A stretch of DNA of 14,714 nucleotides from the NCBI RefSeq assembly GCF_002422095.1, contig NZ_DITB01000008.1, positions 1 through 14,714 on the forward strand, given 5' to 3'. Below are positions 1 through 8,562 of this stretch, piece after piece. A program made the position numbers and the translations under genes. The notes beneath the pieces are model-generated. The model had not been told where the DNA came from. It saw only the letters and a program-made list of their open reading frames with translations, and ran no database searches. Every line of letters begins with the position of its first letter. Position 1 is the stretch's first letter. The stretch is from Flavobacterium sp. UBA6195. Its GTDB lineage: Bacteria; Bacteroidota; Bacteroidia; Flavobacteriales; Flavobacteriaceae.

Positions 1-65
1 GGGAGCCTTTTTTTATTGACTTACTTTGGGTAAAACAAGTGCTAAAAACACACAAAATACCACTA

Positions 66-118
66 GTGCGGTGGGGAGCGTTGGACTGGGTGGGTGAAAC
101 TACTTCAGCGAAGCGTTC
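66..118. other. GC-rich patch of unknown nature
   Basis: Roughly 60% of these bases are G or C, against about 25-30% in the DNA on either side. The patch includes runs such as GTGGGG and GGGTGGG and ends in a small possible hairpin, CTTC (103-106) pairing with GAAG (110-113) across an AGC loop, with AAC and GTT able to extend it outside. I see no convincing reading frame, tRNA fold or gene fragment in it. It could be a dispersed intergenic repeat, a remnant of a recombined gene or a structured RNA end. Nothing here decides between these. Confidence 0.3.
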
Positions 119-167
119 CTATTTAATTATTAATCTATTGATATGCACAAAAAATAAATCGTTTTTT

Positions 168-611
168 TTAAGATGCTTTTTGAGATTTATTGTTTTTTGT
201 TCTTTTATCAATAAAATCATCAACACAACCAAATTCTACAGCATCAAAGAAAAATATCAATTTATTTGTATCACTCCAATGTTTTCTGGTTACTACTAAT
301 TGGAAATTATCAATCATTATGTTTTTTAATACTTCACCTAAAGTACTTTTAGTTTCTAAACATGAACAATCTAAGCTATCTAACAAGCTTAATCTTAATG
401 CCAAATCTTTATTAATAGTAAGATGATTTGGAATTATTTGTTCTATACCTTCATTAAATTCATACTTTATAAGTATTGCAATTTCGTTAGGATTTTCCTC
501 TATTAATTTTTTTAAGCTAGATTCGTTATTGATTAAATTGGCAAAACAGGAACCAAATGAACTAGTATTATTATTGTATCTGTCTTGTGTTATAAGAATT
601 TCAATTTCCAT
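168..611 (-). CDS. Hypothetical protein, 147 residues
   Basis: I do not recognise this protein. It appears soluble, with no signal peptide or membrane segment, and mixes short hydrophobic strands (for example ILIKYEF near residue 50 and KLIFFFDAVEF near 117-127) with acidic and amide-rich stretches. It has four cysteines (residues 22, 82, 84 and 129), and the pair at 82-84 is CSC. The tail is basic and polar. The only in-frame ATG giving full length is at 611, preceded by an AT-rich leader without a Shine-Dalgarno, as is usual in Bacteroidota. It lies 152 bp downstream of the TrlF-like gene on the same strand, so it may be the last gene of that unit or stand alone. An overlapping plus-strand reading frame lacks protein-like features and is less likely to be real. 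Confidence 0.6.
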   Translation of the reverse strand: MEIEILITQDRYNNNTSSFGSCFANLINNESSLKKLIEENPNEIAILIKYEFNEGIEQIIPNHLTINKDLALRLSLLDSLDCSCLETKSTLGEVLKNIMIDNFQLVVTRKHWSDTNKLIFFFDAVEFGCVDDFIDKRTKNNKSQKAS

Positions 612-763
612 AAGTTATTAAATTAAAAAAGTTTACTATTAGAAAATTATTTAAAATTAGTGAAATGAAGCAAGCAAAGAAGTGGCTTTAGGAATACTTG
701 GACTAAAGACGGTTTTTGTGCAGCTGAATGAGATAATGTCTTTTATCAAAATCTTTACTAGAT

Positions 764-3706
764 TTAAAAACCGTATTTTTTTTCTCTTTTTCTAAAAGCT
801 TCTTTACCACCTTCTACTATATCAGCGATGTGTTCTCTTATTCCCATGCTTTTCAATAAATCTGTTTCTAATTTGTCAAAAGGTTTTGTATTTTCAATAG
901 AGCCATTTATATAATCAAACTGAAAAGGACTTGTAGTTACTTTATCATTTTGCCCTTTCTGATTTGATACAATGACATTTTCTGCATCGGAATTTACAAC
1001 AACATTTGGATTATGTGTAACTAAAATAATTTGCCTTTCTAATTTTTTATTTCTTAAGTATTCAACTAAATCTTTTGTGATTGAACGATTGTCTAAGTTA
1101 TCCTCTGGTTGGTCGATTAAGATTGGTGCTTTTGATTTACTTAAACCAACTATAAGCATTAGAATAACAAAGCTTGCCTTACCAGTTGACATTTTAGTTA
1201 GTGTATCATTATCATAAATTACTTCCCAATAATCAAAGAAATAATCATCCAATAAAATTTTAATTGCATTTTTAATATCGTTTTTAGAATTAAAAGAATA
1301 ATCTTTTGTTTCTACCATTGAGTTAAAAACTTTTTTCAATTCAACTATAAAAACATCTAAATCAAAATCAGAAGTCGCCGTTTTATCTTCATCAAAAATG
1401 GGATAAATTTTATAAGATGCTACTCTTCCATCACTTATTTCAATAATTTTATTTTTAAATTTAGGAAAATTGAATTTAGGAATACCAATAATTTTTAAAT
1501 TGTCATTTTCTAACAATTTAGTTCTTTCTTCCAATTCAGATATAATATTCTTATACTCATTAAAGTTTTCAATGTAAGTAGTGAATATTTTTTCTTTTTC
1601 ATATTCTAAAGCATCTTCATTACTCTTTATATCTTTTTTAAACTGATTTATTACACTCAACTTTTGCTTATCATCGATAACTAACTTTTCAATATCGGTT
1701 ATTTGTTTTTTTATCTCTTGATTTTTAACAAATGGTTGTAATAATTTATCTAATGCTTGTTTTCTTTTGCTTTTATCAGAAAAATTCTGTTTAAAAATAT
1801 TATCACTAATAAATTTTCTTTCTGAATCTAGTTTGACCTCTTCCATAGAACTTTCGATAGAAGCTAAAGATTGATTTATAATATTCATATCTGTTTCAAA
1901 ATATTTTTTAATGGATTCGTCTTCAAGAGAATTTAATACCATCGCTTTTTTCTGAACCAACTCATTAAGAATATTTTTAGCATCAGTATGAAAGGAATTT
2001 ATTTTAGAATAATCGGATCTAATTTTTCTAATCTCTATTTCAATCTGTTCTAACTCATTATTGTAGGTGTTATATTCCAAAATTTGTGCTTCTGTTAAAC
2101 CAATATCCTCTTTTAGCTTTTTTATTTTAGCCTCATTCGTTTTGATACTAGTATCTAAAACATCCTCGTTCCCTTTTGAAATTAAATCCTTTTTTAATTC
2201 TACAATTTTATTCTGAATTTCGAAATAGTTATTTATGAGTGATTCTCTATTAATATCATTCGACTTAACTTTATTTAAAAATTCTTGATATTTATTCTTG
2301 TATTCTTCGTCTTCTAATAATAATCCTCTTACCAACTTTAAAAGGTCATTACCTTTTTTATTTTCAGGCTCTGCCAATTTTGAAAGATAATTTTGTGGTA
2401 TATATTTTATCTCAGATAGAATACTAGGGTCGTTATCATTCCTATTTATAGATTGAGTATTACCAGATAATATTTTAACTTGAAAATCAAATTCATTTCC
2501 GAATTCATATCTATAGTTAAAAGGTCGATTTTCGTTTTTTAAAATTTTTCTATCTGCCAATAATGTTTTGGCTATGTTGTAAAGTAAAATTGATTTTCCT
2601 GATGATTTTCCGCCAATAATAACATTTAGATTTCGATTGAATTTTATTGGTTCAGAAGAAAATGTATTGTCAGATGAAATAAATTTAACTTCATCAATTA
2701 CTAGTTTATCTTCTTTAAAATCTGGTTCCTCGACTTGAATCTTTACTCGCTGTTCAGGTTCATATATTATTTGTTTTAGTCCTTGAAAATTTAAATCTGA
2801 TTTTATCCAAGTGAATCTAGTAAACAAATCATCTTCTTTATGTGCATCACTACCTACTAAACAAGATTTTAAAGAACCTCTTTCTAAAACCACTTGTTCT
2901 CTTTCTCTAGTTTTTTCTTCTTCTGTAACACCTTCTTTATCATCTAATCGTTTTCCTAAAAAATATTGAATATCTTTTTGGTTAGTTGAAAAAATTGCAT
3001 CAGAAATATTATAAATAGTTCTTCTTACTCCATCTAATGAACCTGCTTCATTTTCAAATAAATCATAATGTTTTTGTAAACCCGAATTGCCATCATTATT
3101 TGAGTTACTCACTACAATTATTGAATTTTTTTTAAAATTTGAATTTTTATCAATTAAATTTTTTATATCAATCGGATTTATTACAAAATTGTTTATTCCT
3201 TCTTTATATAAAGTATTTTCATCTATCAAATTAGGTTTTAATGACTTACCATAATCTATTAAGCCTTGTCGATTCATTTTAAATCTATCTTGATTTTCTA
3301 TTGACCCAAAAAAATCATTTTCTAATTGAGAAACATATTCTGGATTAAACATGCAATGAATATTTATAAGTTTCCCTACTCCAGTTGAAGGCATCATTCT
3401 CAATTCAACATTAGGGAAAATAAAAATATTTTTAATAAAATTAATTTCTGAATCATTAAAAATTTTACTACCATCAGCTTTTAATTTTGATTCAACTAAA
3501 GAAACATAATTAATAGTTTTATGATAGTTATCTATTGAAAAATAATCGGTTATACCAATTGCTTTTATGTTTTTTTCTATAGCCTTTCTGAAAAAAAACT
3601 CAAAAAAACTTTCTGTGGAGTCAGAGCTAAATTGATCATTTTTATTAGTTCCTTTTGTATGAACGTGTAAATCCCATTTTCTCCATTCTGAACCTCTGTT
3701 TTTCAT
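764..3706 (-). CDS. PHP-domain SMC-like ATPase, TrlF family
   Basis: This 980-residue protein joins an N-terminal PHP phosphoesterase domain to an SMC/Rad50-like ATPase, the layout of proteins annotated as TrlF-family AAA-like ATPases. The PHP metal-binding signatures are visible: HVH at 14-16, GITDY at 51-55 (usually GITDH) and GSDAH at 285-289. A Walker A motif, GGKSSGKS, lies at 365-372. A long charged, helical stretch from about 450 to 770 looks like coiled coil and has no CxxC zinc hook. The C-terminal half of the ATPase has a signature-like STGK near 840, Walker B ILID ending at D865 with E868 after it, and a switch histidine at 898 in VTHN. By family, such proteins probably couple ATP-dependent recognition of nucleic acid or protein to PHP hydrolysis; the substrate is not known to me. 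It is cytoplasmic. It has its own promoter-like upstream region and is more AT-rich than the Dnd-like genes (22% GC in one 60 bp sample). Intact, with no frameshift. Confidence 0.88.
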   Translation of the reverse strand: MKNRGSEWRKWDLHVHTKGTNKNDQFSSDSTESFFEFFFRKAIEKNIKAIGITDYFSIDNYHKTINYVSLVESKLKADGSKIFNDSEINFIKNIFIFPNVELRMMPSTGVGKLINIHCMFNPEYVSQLENDFFGSIENQDRFKMNRQGLIDYGKSLKPNLIDENTLYKEGINNFVINPIDIKNLIDKNSNFKKNSIIVVSNSNNDGNSGLQKHYDLFENEAGSLDGVRRTIYNISDAIFSTNQKDIQYFLGKRLDDKEGVTEEEKTREREQVVLERGSLKSCLVGSDAHKEDDLFTRFTWIKSDLNFQGLKQIIYEPEQRVKIQVEEPDFKEDKLVIDEVKFISSDNTFSSEPIKFNRNLNVIIGGKSSGKSILLYNIAKTLLADRKILKNENRPFNYRYEFGNEFDFQVKILSGNTQSINRNDNDPSILSEIKYIPQNYLSKLAEPENKKGNDLLKLVRGLLLEDEEYKNKYQEFLNKVKSNDINRESLINNYFEIQNKIVELKKDLISKGNEDVLDTSIKTNEAKIKKLKEDIGLTEAQILEYNTYNNELEQIEIEIRKIRSDYSKINSFHTDAKNILNELVQKKAMVLNSLEDESIKKYFETDMNIINQSLASIESSMEEVKLDSERKFISDNIFKQNFSDKSKRKQALDKLLQPFVKNQEIKKQITDIEKLVIDDKQKLSVINQFKKDIKSNEDALEYEKEKIFTTYIENFNEYKNIISELEERTKLLENDNLKIIGIPKFNFPKFKNKIIEISDGRVASYKIYPIFDEDKTATSDFDLDVFIVELKKVFNSMVETKDYSFNSKNDIKNAIKILLDDYFFDYWEVIYDNDTLTKMSTGKASFVILMLIVGLSKSKAPILIDQPEDNLDNRSITKDLVEYLRNKKLERQIILVTHNPNVVVNSDAENVIVSNQKGQNDKVTTSPFQFDYINGSIENTKPFDKLETDLLKSMGIREHIADIVEGGKEAFRKREKKYGF

Positions 3707-3752
3707 TTTTTCTAAATGTTGATTGATTTGAAAATAGCTCTATTTTTGAAAA

Positions 3753-3797
3753 TACAAAGCTTATTTTTTGACTTTTCTAATTATTACAAAGCTATTA
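3753..3797 (-). promoter_or_regulatory. Candidate promoter with a repeated AGCTTTGTA element
   Basis: Read on the minus strand, TAGCTTTG (3794-3787) matches the Bacteroidota -7 consensus TAnnTTTG exactly. A transcript starting about seven bases later would have a leader of roughly 70 bases before the TrlF-like ATG at 3706. The surrounding motif AGCTTTGTA occurs twice, at 3793-3785 and 3761-3753, 32 bp apart, or about three helical turns. No good -33 TTTG is visible at the usual distance, so this could equally be a repeated operator. Confidence 0.4.
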
Positions 3798-3979
3798 TTA
3801 TATCCAAATATTTTTATGAAGTTTGTAATTGATTGTTTGCTTCAAAACGATATTATACTTTTTCTTTCGATAAAAAAAAACTAACCAAAACCACTATTTC
3901 CAAAGTTCTCAATTAAAATTTATTTTTTATGGTAGAGTTTTATTTATATTGTTTATAAGCAAATTTTTGATTTATAACT

Positions 3980-4684
3980 TTACAATTTTGACATTATTGA
4001 ATTAAACAAATCTTCTCTAATTTTTTCAAAACCTGATTCTTTCAAAATATTTTCAATTTCATGTTGATTAATCTTAGTTTTTTTCAAGCATTCATTTGCT
4101 AAATTAAAACATGTGTTTTTTACAATTCTATTTTTAAGTATTCTTCTCACTATTTTTTTATATTCAGCTTGCTGCTGAACATTCATTTGAATATGACCAG
4201 ATAAAAATCTGATTTTTGTTAGGTCATGCCTTAAATCAGAAGGTGTTAAGTCCATAGAATACTTCTTAGGTGTTTGTCTTAATTTCCAATACCAAATTGT
4301 ATCATAAAAATATTTTTCAGCAACATATCCTGCAGTTAAAACCAGTATGTGTTTTTTGATTTCAGTGTATATAATTTTTTGACTTATCCCTAATGTTATG
4401 GAAGTACTTTGTAGATTATAACCAACAGTAAACAATTGTAATGCTTTATCAAGATGCACAGGAAAGATACTACGGATTTGAGAAATGCTTTGTGCGTCTA
4501 TTTGTATAATATTGTTCTTTAAACTTACATTTCTTTGAAGTCCAGTTTGCATATATAAACAAGAATGTCCAACTAAATATGTTATGACAACATGTGCAGC
4601 TTCATGAATTGCTAAACGCATTTCAGCATACTCAAAATATTTTTTTAATTGTAATATTTTTTTATCTGTTTCTCTTTCAATCAT
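3980..4684 (-). CDS. Stand-alone FtsH/M41-like zinc metallopeptidase
   Basis: This 234-residue protein resembles only the peptidase part of FtsH. The zinc site AIHEAAHVV gives H27, catalytic E28 and H31, matching HEAGHA of M41 peptidases. LTAGYVAEKYFYD (116-128) matches the FtsH LxGRxAEExxFG helix, and SDLRHDL (149-155) matches the GAxxDLxxAT segment that supplies the third zinc ligand, here D150 or D154. The AAA+ unfoldase and membrane helices of FtsH are absent, so it would act as a soluble protease or rely on a partner ATPase. It starts 35 bp after the DndE-HerA gene, so it is probably co-transcribed with it. In this setting it may be an effector, or may activate or remove another component. 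It could instead belong to a separate small module. Fold call fairly firm, role unknown. Confidence 0.7.
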   Translation of the reverse strand: MIERETDKKILQLKKYFEYAEMRLAIHEAAHVVITYLVGHSCLYMQTGLQRNVSLKNNIIQIDAQSISQIRSIFPVHLDKALQLFTVGYNLQSTSITLGISQKIIYTEIKKHILVLTAGYVAEKYFYDTIWYWKLRQTPKKYSMDLTPSDLRHDLTKIRFLSGHIQMNVQQQAEYKKIVRRILKNRIVKNTCFNLANECLKKTKINQHEIENILKESGFEKIREDLFNSIMSKL

Positions 4685-4719
4685 TTTATATATTCAGATT
4701 ATTTATTTTTTCTGGTATT

Positions 4720-6300
4720 TTAGATTAAGTGCCTAACCTTAATTTTCTTATATTTTTTACCTAATCCCATTAGAATGGCATCGTTGTTTTTGATGATGAG
4801 TTCTCCTTTTTGAAGGCCTGCAATGGCTTGTTTTATTTCTACTAATTCACTTCCCGATACTCCATACATGTCTTTTAGTACTCCATCATTGATGGATTGT
4901 TGTTTCATTATTAATGGATATTGGGCGTTTGCATAGAAATCAAAGAATTTACTTTTATATGCATCCATGTTTTGGGTTGCAAGTATGATACTCATGCCTT
5001 TGTTACGACCTACAGCTATTAAATCGCGAAGTGGTTTGTTGTCAAAGCCTAACATGTAATGTGCTTCATCAATGATGGTGAAGTGTCGCAGCTCTACTTT
5101 TTCTTTGTCATTGGCTTGTACAGGTAGGTTTTCATATATAGCATTTAGTTTAGAAACTATAAAATATACTATGGCTTTACCAATTGGGCCATCGTTTGGA
5201 AATTTGTCCATTTTTACAATGAAGCTGTTTCCGATTAAGTCGATACGATCTTCGTTTGAAAACAAATTGGAACGTTCTAATTGACTTAAAACTGCTTTTA
5301 CACTGTCGGTTTTTTCTCTGTCTTTTTCAGGTTGAAGTTCTGTATAGCTTTCGATTATTTGGGTAAAGTTGATAGGTTTTCCTTTAGTGTCTTTATATGC
5401 ATTAATAATTGCTGATGAAAGTCTTTCACTCATATTAGCACTAATAGTTGCTCTGTCTATTGATAACAAAGCATTGGCTAATTCTGTTGAGTATAGGTTG
5501 ATTTCATTTTGTGTTTTGCCTACAAAATTTTTGAAAGGTGTAAAAGGTAAAGGTTCTACCATTGGGTCTAAAATAGCCGAACGGTCTACTTCAAAATGAC
5601 GTAACCAATCGTTGTTTGCCATGTCTGAAAACTCTCCTTTGTAGTCAAAGAATAGGAAGTTTACTGGATAATTACTTTCCACAGATAGTGAACGCATTTC
5701 GTTCATTAATACCGCTAATAAATTTGATTTTCCAGAACCTGTAGTACCTGCTACCAAAATTTGTGTATTGGTTACATTTTTACTATTCATATCTAAATAG
5801 GCATTGATGTCGCCATCATAACTACCGATATTTAAATTTAAGAATGGAATTTGACCTGCTTTTATAGACGCTGCGGTACTTACTTTTAACCAATCATGTA
5901 AAGTGTCACCTTTCATCAGAATGTCAAACCCTCTAAATATTTCTGCATTTACCACTTTACTTTTTGAGATATTATCTTCCCAATTGATATCTAAATCGTG
6001 GTATCTTAATTTGATTAACGATGCTAGTATTCCGTTTAAATTGTGAACTGTAAATAGCGTTGGGTGAATACTATTTGAAGACATTTGCATGTTCAAATCG
6101 TCTTTTGTTCTTTTTTCTGTGTCGGACAAACCTGCGATTAAACACATACGCATCAATTTAGCATTACCTTTAGGGGTCACGTTTTTATGATTGTCTGTAT
6201 AGTGTTTTAAATTGATATATCTTTCTAAACGTTCACGCAAATCATTCATTTTTGAATTTAGTGCTTCCGCTTGTCTTAAACCTGTTTCTATTGCTGCCAT
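4720..6300 (-). CDS. HerA/DUF87 ATPase with N-terminal DndE-like domain
   Basis: The C-terminal two thirds of this 526-residue protein form a HerA/FtsK-type hexameric DNA translocase ATPase: Walker A GTTGSGKS (185-192), a FFDYKGEF strand (217-224), Walker B IIDEAH (409-414), a likely arginine finger in GRNKGMS (near 432) and an ATQN sensor (441-444). The first ~135 residues look like DndE, the small DNA-binding partner in phosphorothioation. VTPKGNAKLMRMCLIAGLS (41-59) aligns with the DndE LTPNxxxRIxxxLA segment, and NLNG...LIKLR plus the later FRGFDIL match its LxGEYDxLFxALI and HRGIxxL blocks. The start is supported by AGGAAG just before the ATG, one of the few Shine-Dalgarno sequences here. 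It lies 12 bp from the DndD-like gene, so the two are co-expressed and probably physical partners. Inferred role: DNA-threading motor for the system. The DndE call is less certain than the ATPase. Confidence 0.85.
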   Translation of the reverse strand: MAAIETGLRQAEALNSKMNDLRERLERYINLKHYTDNHKNVTPKGNAKLMRMCLIAGLSDTEKRTKDDLNMQMSSNSIHPTLFTVHNLNGILASLIKLRYHDLDINWEDNISKSKVVNAEIFRGFDILMKGDTLHDWLKVSTAASIKAGQIPFLNLNIGSYDGDINAYLDMNSKNVTNTQILVAGTTGSGKSNLLAVLMNEMRSLSVESNYPVNFLFFDYKGEFSDMANNDWLRHFEVDRSAILDPMVEPLPFTPFKNFVGKTQNEINLYSTELANALLSIDRATISANMSERLSSAIINAYKDTKGKPINFTQIIESYTELQPEKDREKTDSVKAVLSQLERSNLFSNEDRIDLIGNSFIVKMDKFPNDGPIGKAIVYFIVSKLNAIYENLPVQANDKEKVELRHFTIIDEAHYMLGFDNKPLRDLIAVGRNKGMSIILATQNMDAYKSKFFDFYANAQYPLIMKQQSINDGVLKDMYGVSGSELVEIKQAIAGLQKGELIIKNNDAILMGLGKKYKKIKVRHLI

Positions 6301-6312
6301 AACTTCCTAGTA

Positions 6313-8316
6313 TTAATTTGGGAAATACCCTTCAACTACTTCTGTTAATTGATTTTCTTTATCGCGAACTAATGTGAATTTTTTTGCAATAAAATTTTCA
6401 ATTTTTTCTAAATCGATATGTTTTCTTATTTCGCTATCGGTACTTAACAAAATAGTTTGATGTGATAACTTAGGGAAATAGTTTTCTAAAAGAGAAGCTC
6501 TACTACTTTCATCTAAATATCCCATTACTGTATCAATCATTACAGGTGGATTATAGTCTCCGAAATAATGTAATGATTTTAAAAGTACCTGGATAATAAT
6601 TTGTTTAGATGCTGCATTTAATTCCTCTAAATAGATTTCGTTACCTGCTTTGTGGTAAATTTTGAATGAAAGATTACTTAAATCTTCCGACAGTTCAACA
6701 CGATCAATTTGATTTTCATAAGCCACTAATGTTGTGTTTAAGTCATTTTTCATGGCTTCTTCAATACGTGACTTTTTGTTAACCAATAATGCGTTTGATA
6801 CTTTGGTAAATAATGGCCCTAATTTTTTAAGCAATTCCAATTTTGGATTAGGAACTTCTTCATCTGATAAGTCGAATTTTTTGATTTTAGCATCTAGTTT
6901 TTCAATATCGGATTTGTAGCCTTTGATGGTTTCTTTGTGCTCTTTTATTTTGAGTTCGTTTGCTTCGAAGCTTTGAATGATTTCATCGCCACCGCCAACA
7001 TCACTTTTTCTTAAATCTAACAACTGAATTTTTAAATTTGGTAAAGTAGCTAGTTCTTTTTCCAAACTTTCTTTTTGCTGTTCTATTATGGTAAATTGAT
7101 TGATACTAGACCAACCCAGTAATTGTTCCAAATTAGTTACATCGTTTTTATCGATAAAATCATAATCGGCTTTGGTATTGTCTTGATTTGATTTTTTTAT
7201 GATGTATTCTTTAAGTAATCCTTTTTGTTCGTTTGTTAGTTCTGATTCTATTAAATTGTTTTCTTTTAAGAATGCTATTACTTTTTCTGAAATTTTAGTA
7301 ATATGCTCTGGTTCAATAAAATCATTATTGTTTTTTTGACTTTTTTCAGCTAAAACTAACTCAATTTCGTTCTGAATGATGGAAATGAGTTTAGGTATAA
7401 ATACCTGAATTTCTATATCATTTAAGAATCTTTCCGATTGTTCTATAAATAATGTTTCTCTGTTGAGAATGTCTTCTATTTTTCTTTCTACTAGTTGTAT
7501 TTGCTCTTTGATATTTGCTTGTAGATTTTTACCTTCTTTAGCACTTTCATAGAACTCCTTTTGACTTAACGAATAGCTTAACGCACGTTCGTAATGCGTG
7601 TTGGTTGCTACTATTAATTCTTCAATTTTCTTCTTTTCTTCTAATAGATTTTTGTATTGATTACGTTCTTCTTCAATTTCAATACCTTGTGCAATGTAGT
7701 CTTGTGTTAAAATATTAGTTGCATTGCCTAATTGAATGTATTTATTGAAACCCATTACGTTTTCAATATTTTCTTTGATGACTCTGTTCAGGTATTCGTC
7801 TTTTAATAAATTACCTGCTTCCATAGCATCAAACAAGAAATATTTACTCAATTCTTGTGGTAGATTGGCTTTAATGATTTTATTTACTTCGGCTTCTTTT
7901 TTTACTCTTTCTGCATGAGGCGTTGCTGTACCATATTGAAACACATCGCCATTAAGATTTAGTGTTACTGCTTCAACTGGGCTGTTTTGCGCATTGATGG
8001 TATATAAACGCTTGATGATGTATTTGTAATCATTATGAAGCACTTTACCCGTGAAGTGAATTTCAAGTTCGATTTTATTAGAACTATTTCCTTCATTTTT
8101 TGCTCTTTCTCCAGCGTTTTGTAATTTGTTGAAGTGTTCAAAGTCTTTCACTTTTAAACCGTAAAGGGCATAGTAAATGGCTTGAAACAAGGTGGTTTTA
8201 CCACCACCATTTTCACCACCAATTAAAATAATAGGCTGCTCTTCGTTTACCGTTAAGTCTAAATCGAGTTCGCGATAGGTTTTAAAGTTTTTGGCAATAA
8301 TTCTGGTAATTAGCAT
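6313..8316 (-). CDS. DndD-like SMC family ATPase
   Basis: This 667-residue protein has the arrangement of DndD, the SMC/RecF-like ATPase of DNA phosphorothioation systems. Walker A is GENGGGKTT (34-42), following MLITRIIAKNFKTY, the usual opening of RecF/SMC heads. YFLFDAME (about 160-167) matches the DndD FFLFDGE segment. Helical, charged regions from about 200 to 540 probably form coiled coil, and I see no cysteine, so there is no Rad50-type zinc hook. Near the C-terminus, LNAASKQI (566-573) stands where the ABC signature lies, and VMIDTVMGYLD (593-603) is the Walker B; classical DndD reads IDTPLGRLD, so this is a divergent branch. AAGGAT sits just upstream of the ATG and overlaps the end of the small gene, which is 5 bp away. 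Without DndC or DndA it is unlikely to take part in sulfur transfer. Sensing or opening foreign DNA for the HerA and Res proteins is a reasonable guess. Confidence 0.85.
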   Translation of the reverse strand: MLITRIIAKNFKTYRELDLDLTVNEEQPIILIGGENGGGKTTLFQAIYYALYGLKVKDFEHFNKLQNAGERAKNEGNSSNKIELEIHFTGKVLHNDYKYIIKRLYTINAQNSPVEAVTLNLNGDVFQYGTATPHAERVKKEAEVNKIIKANLPQELSKYFLFDAMEAGNLLKDEYLNRVIKENIENVMGFNKYIQLGNATNILTQDYIAQGIEIEEERNQYKNLLEEKKKIEELIVATNTHYERALSYSLSQKEFYESAKEGKNLQANIKEQIQLVERKIEDILNRETLFIEQSERFLNDIEIQVFIPKLISIIQNEIELVLAEKSQKNNNDFIEPEHITKISEKVIAFLKENNLIESELTNEQKGLLKEYIIKKSNQDNTKADYDFIDKNDVTNLEQLLGWSSINQFTIIEQQKESLEKELATLPNLKIQLLDLRKSDVGGGDEIIQSFEANELKIKEHKETIKGYKSDIEKLDAKIKKFDLSDEEVPNPKLELLKKLGPLFTKVSNALLVNKKSRIEEAMKNDLNTTLVAYENQIDRVELSEDLSNLSFKIYHKAGNEIYLEELNAASKQIIIQVLLKSLHYFGDYNPPVMIDTVMGYLDESSRASLLENYFPKLSHQTILLSTDSEIRKHIDLEKIENFIAKKFTLVRDKENQLTEVVEGYFPN

Positions 8317-8321
8317 AATCC

Positions 8322-8537
8322 TTATATTTTGTTTAACGCCTTTTCGATGATTTTTTCAATCTTTTTACTGTCAATATCTTCGTTATTGATTTTTAGATTG
8401 TGGAATTCTTTTAATATATTTTCTTGTAACCATTCAAAATCTAAGCCTTGTACTTCTGTTAGATTTTGAATGATATCCATATCTTCTTTACGGATGCCGT
8501 AGTGAATGAATGCTGTATCTAAACCTTTGTTTATCAT
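8322..8537 (-). CDS. Small protein of unknown function, 71 residues
   Basis: I do not recognise a domain. The protein looks wholly alpha-helical and amphipathic, with an aromatic-containing middle (LDFEWLQENIL, 32-42) and a lysine/glutamate-rich last helix (KKIEKIIEKALNKI, 58-71). It has no membrane segment or signal peptide. The reading frame is credible because it ends 5 bp before the DndD-like ATG and contains that gene's ribosome binding site, a common sign of translational coupling. Its own start at 8537 has no Shine-Dalgarno, only an AT-rich leader. As the first gene of the small protein-DndD-HerA cluster, it is probably a structural subunit or adaptor of that complex. An antitoxin-like or regulatory role is also possible. 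Confidence 0.7.
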   Translation of the reverse strand: MINKGLDTAFIHYGIRKEDMDIIQNLTEVQGLDFEWLQENILKEFHNLKINNEDIDSKKIEKIIEKALNKI

Positions 8538-8562
8538 AAACTTATATTTTTAACTTTAGATT

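Noticed and set aside
39..299. Plus-strand ORF of 86 codons
   Set aside because: It overlaps the minus-strand 147-residue frame, its translation has low complexity and no domain, and all other genes are on the minus strand.
749..765. Terminator after the TrlF-like gene
   Set aside because: The AAATCT/AGATTT stem is only 6 AT-rich pairs, overlaps the stop codon and has no real T-run.
3872..3880. A9 run (T9 on the minus strand) as a terminator of the peptidase gene
   Set aside because: No stable hairpin could be found immediately before it.
4720..8537. A complete Dnd phosphorothioation operon
   Set aside because: Only DndD-like and DndE-like parts are present; no DndA, DndB or DndC-like gene is in the window.
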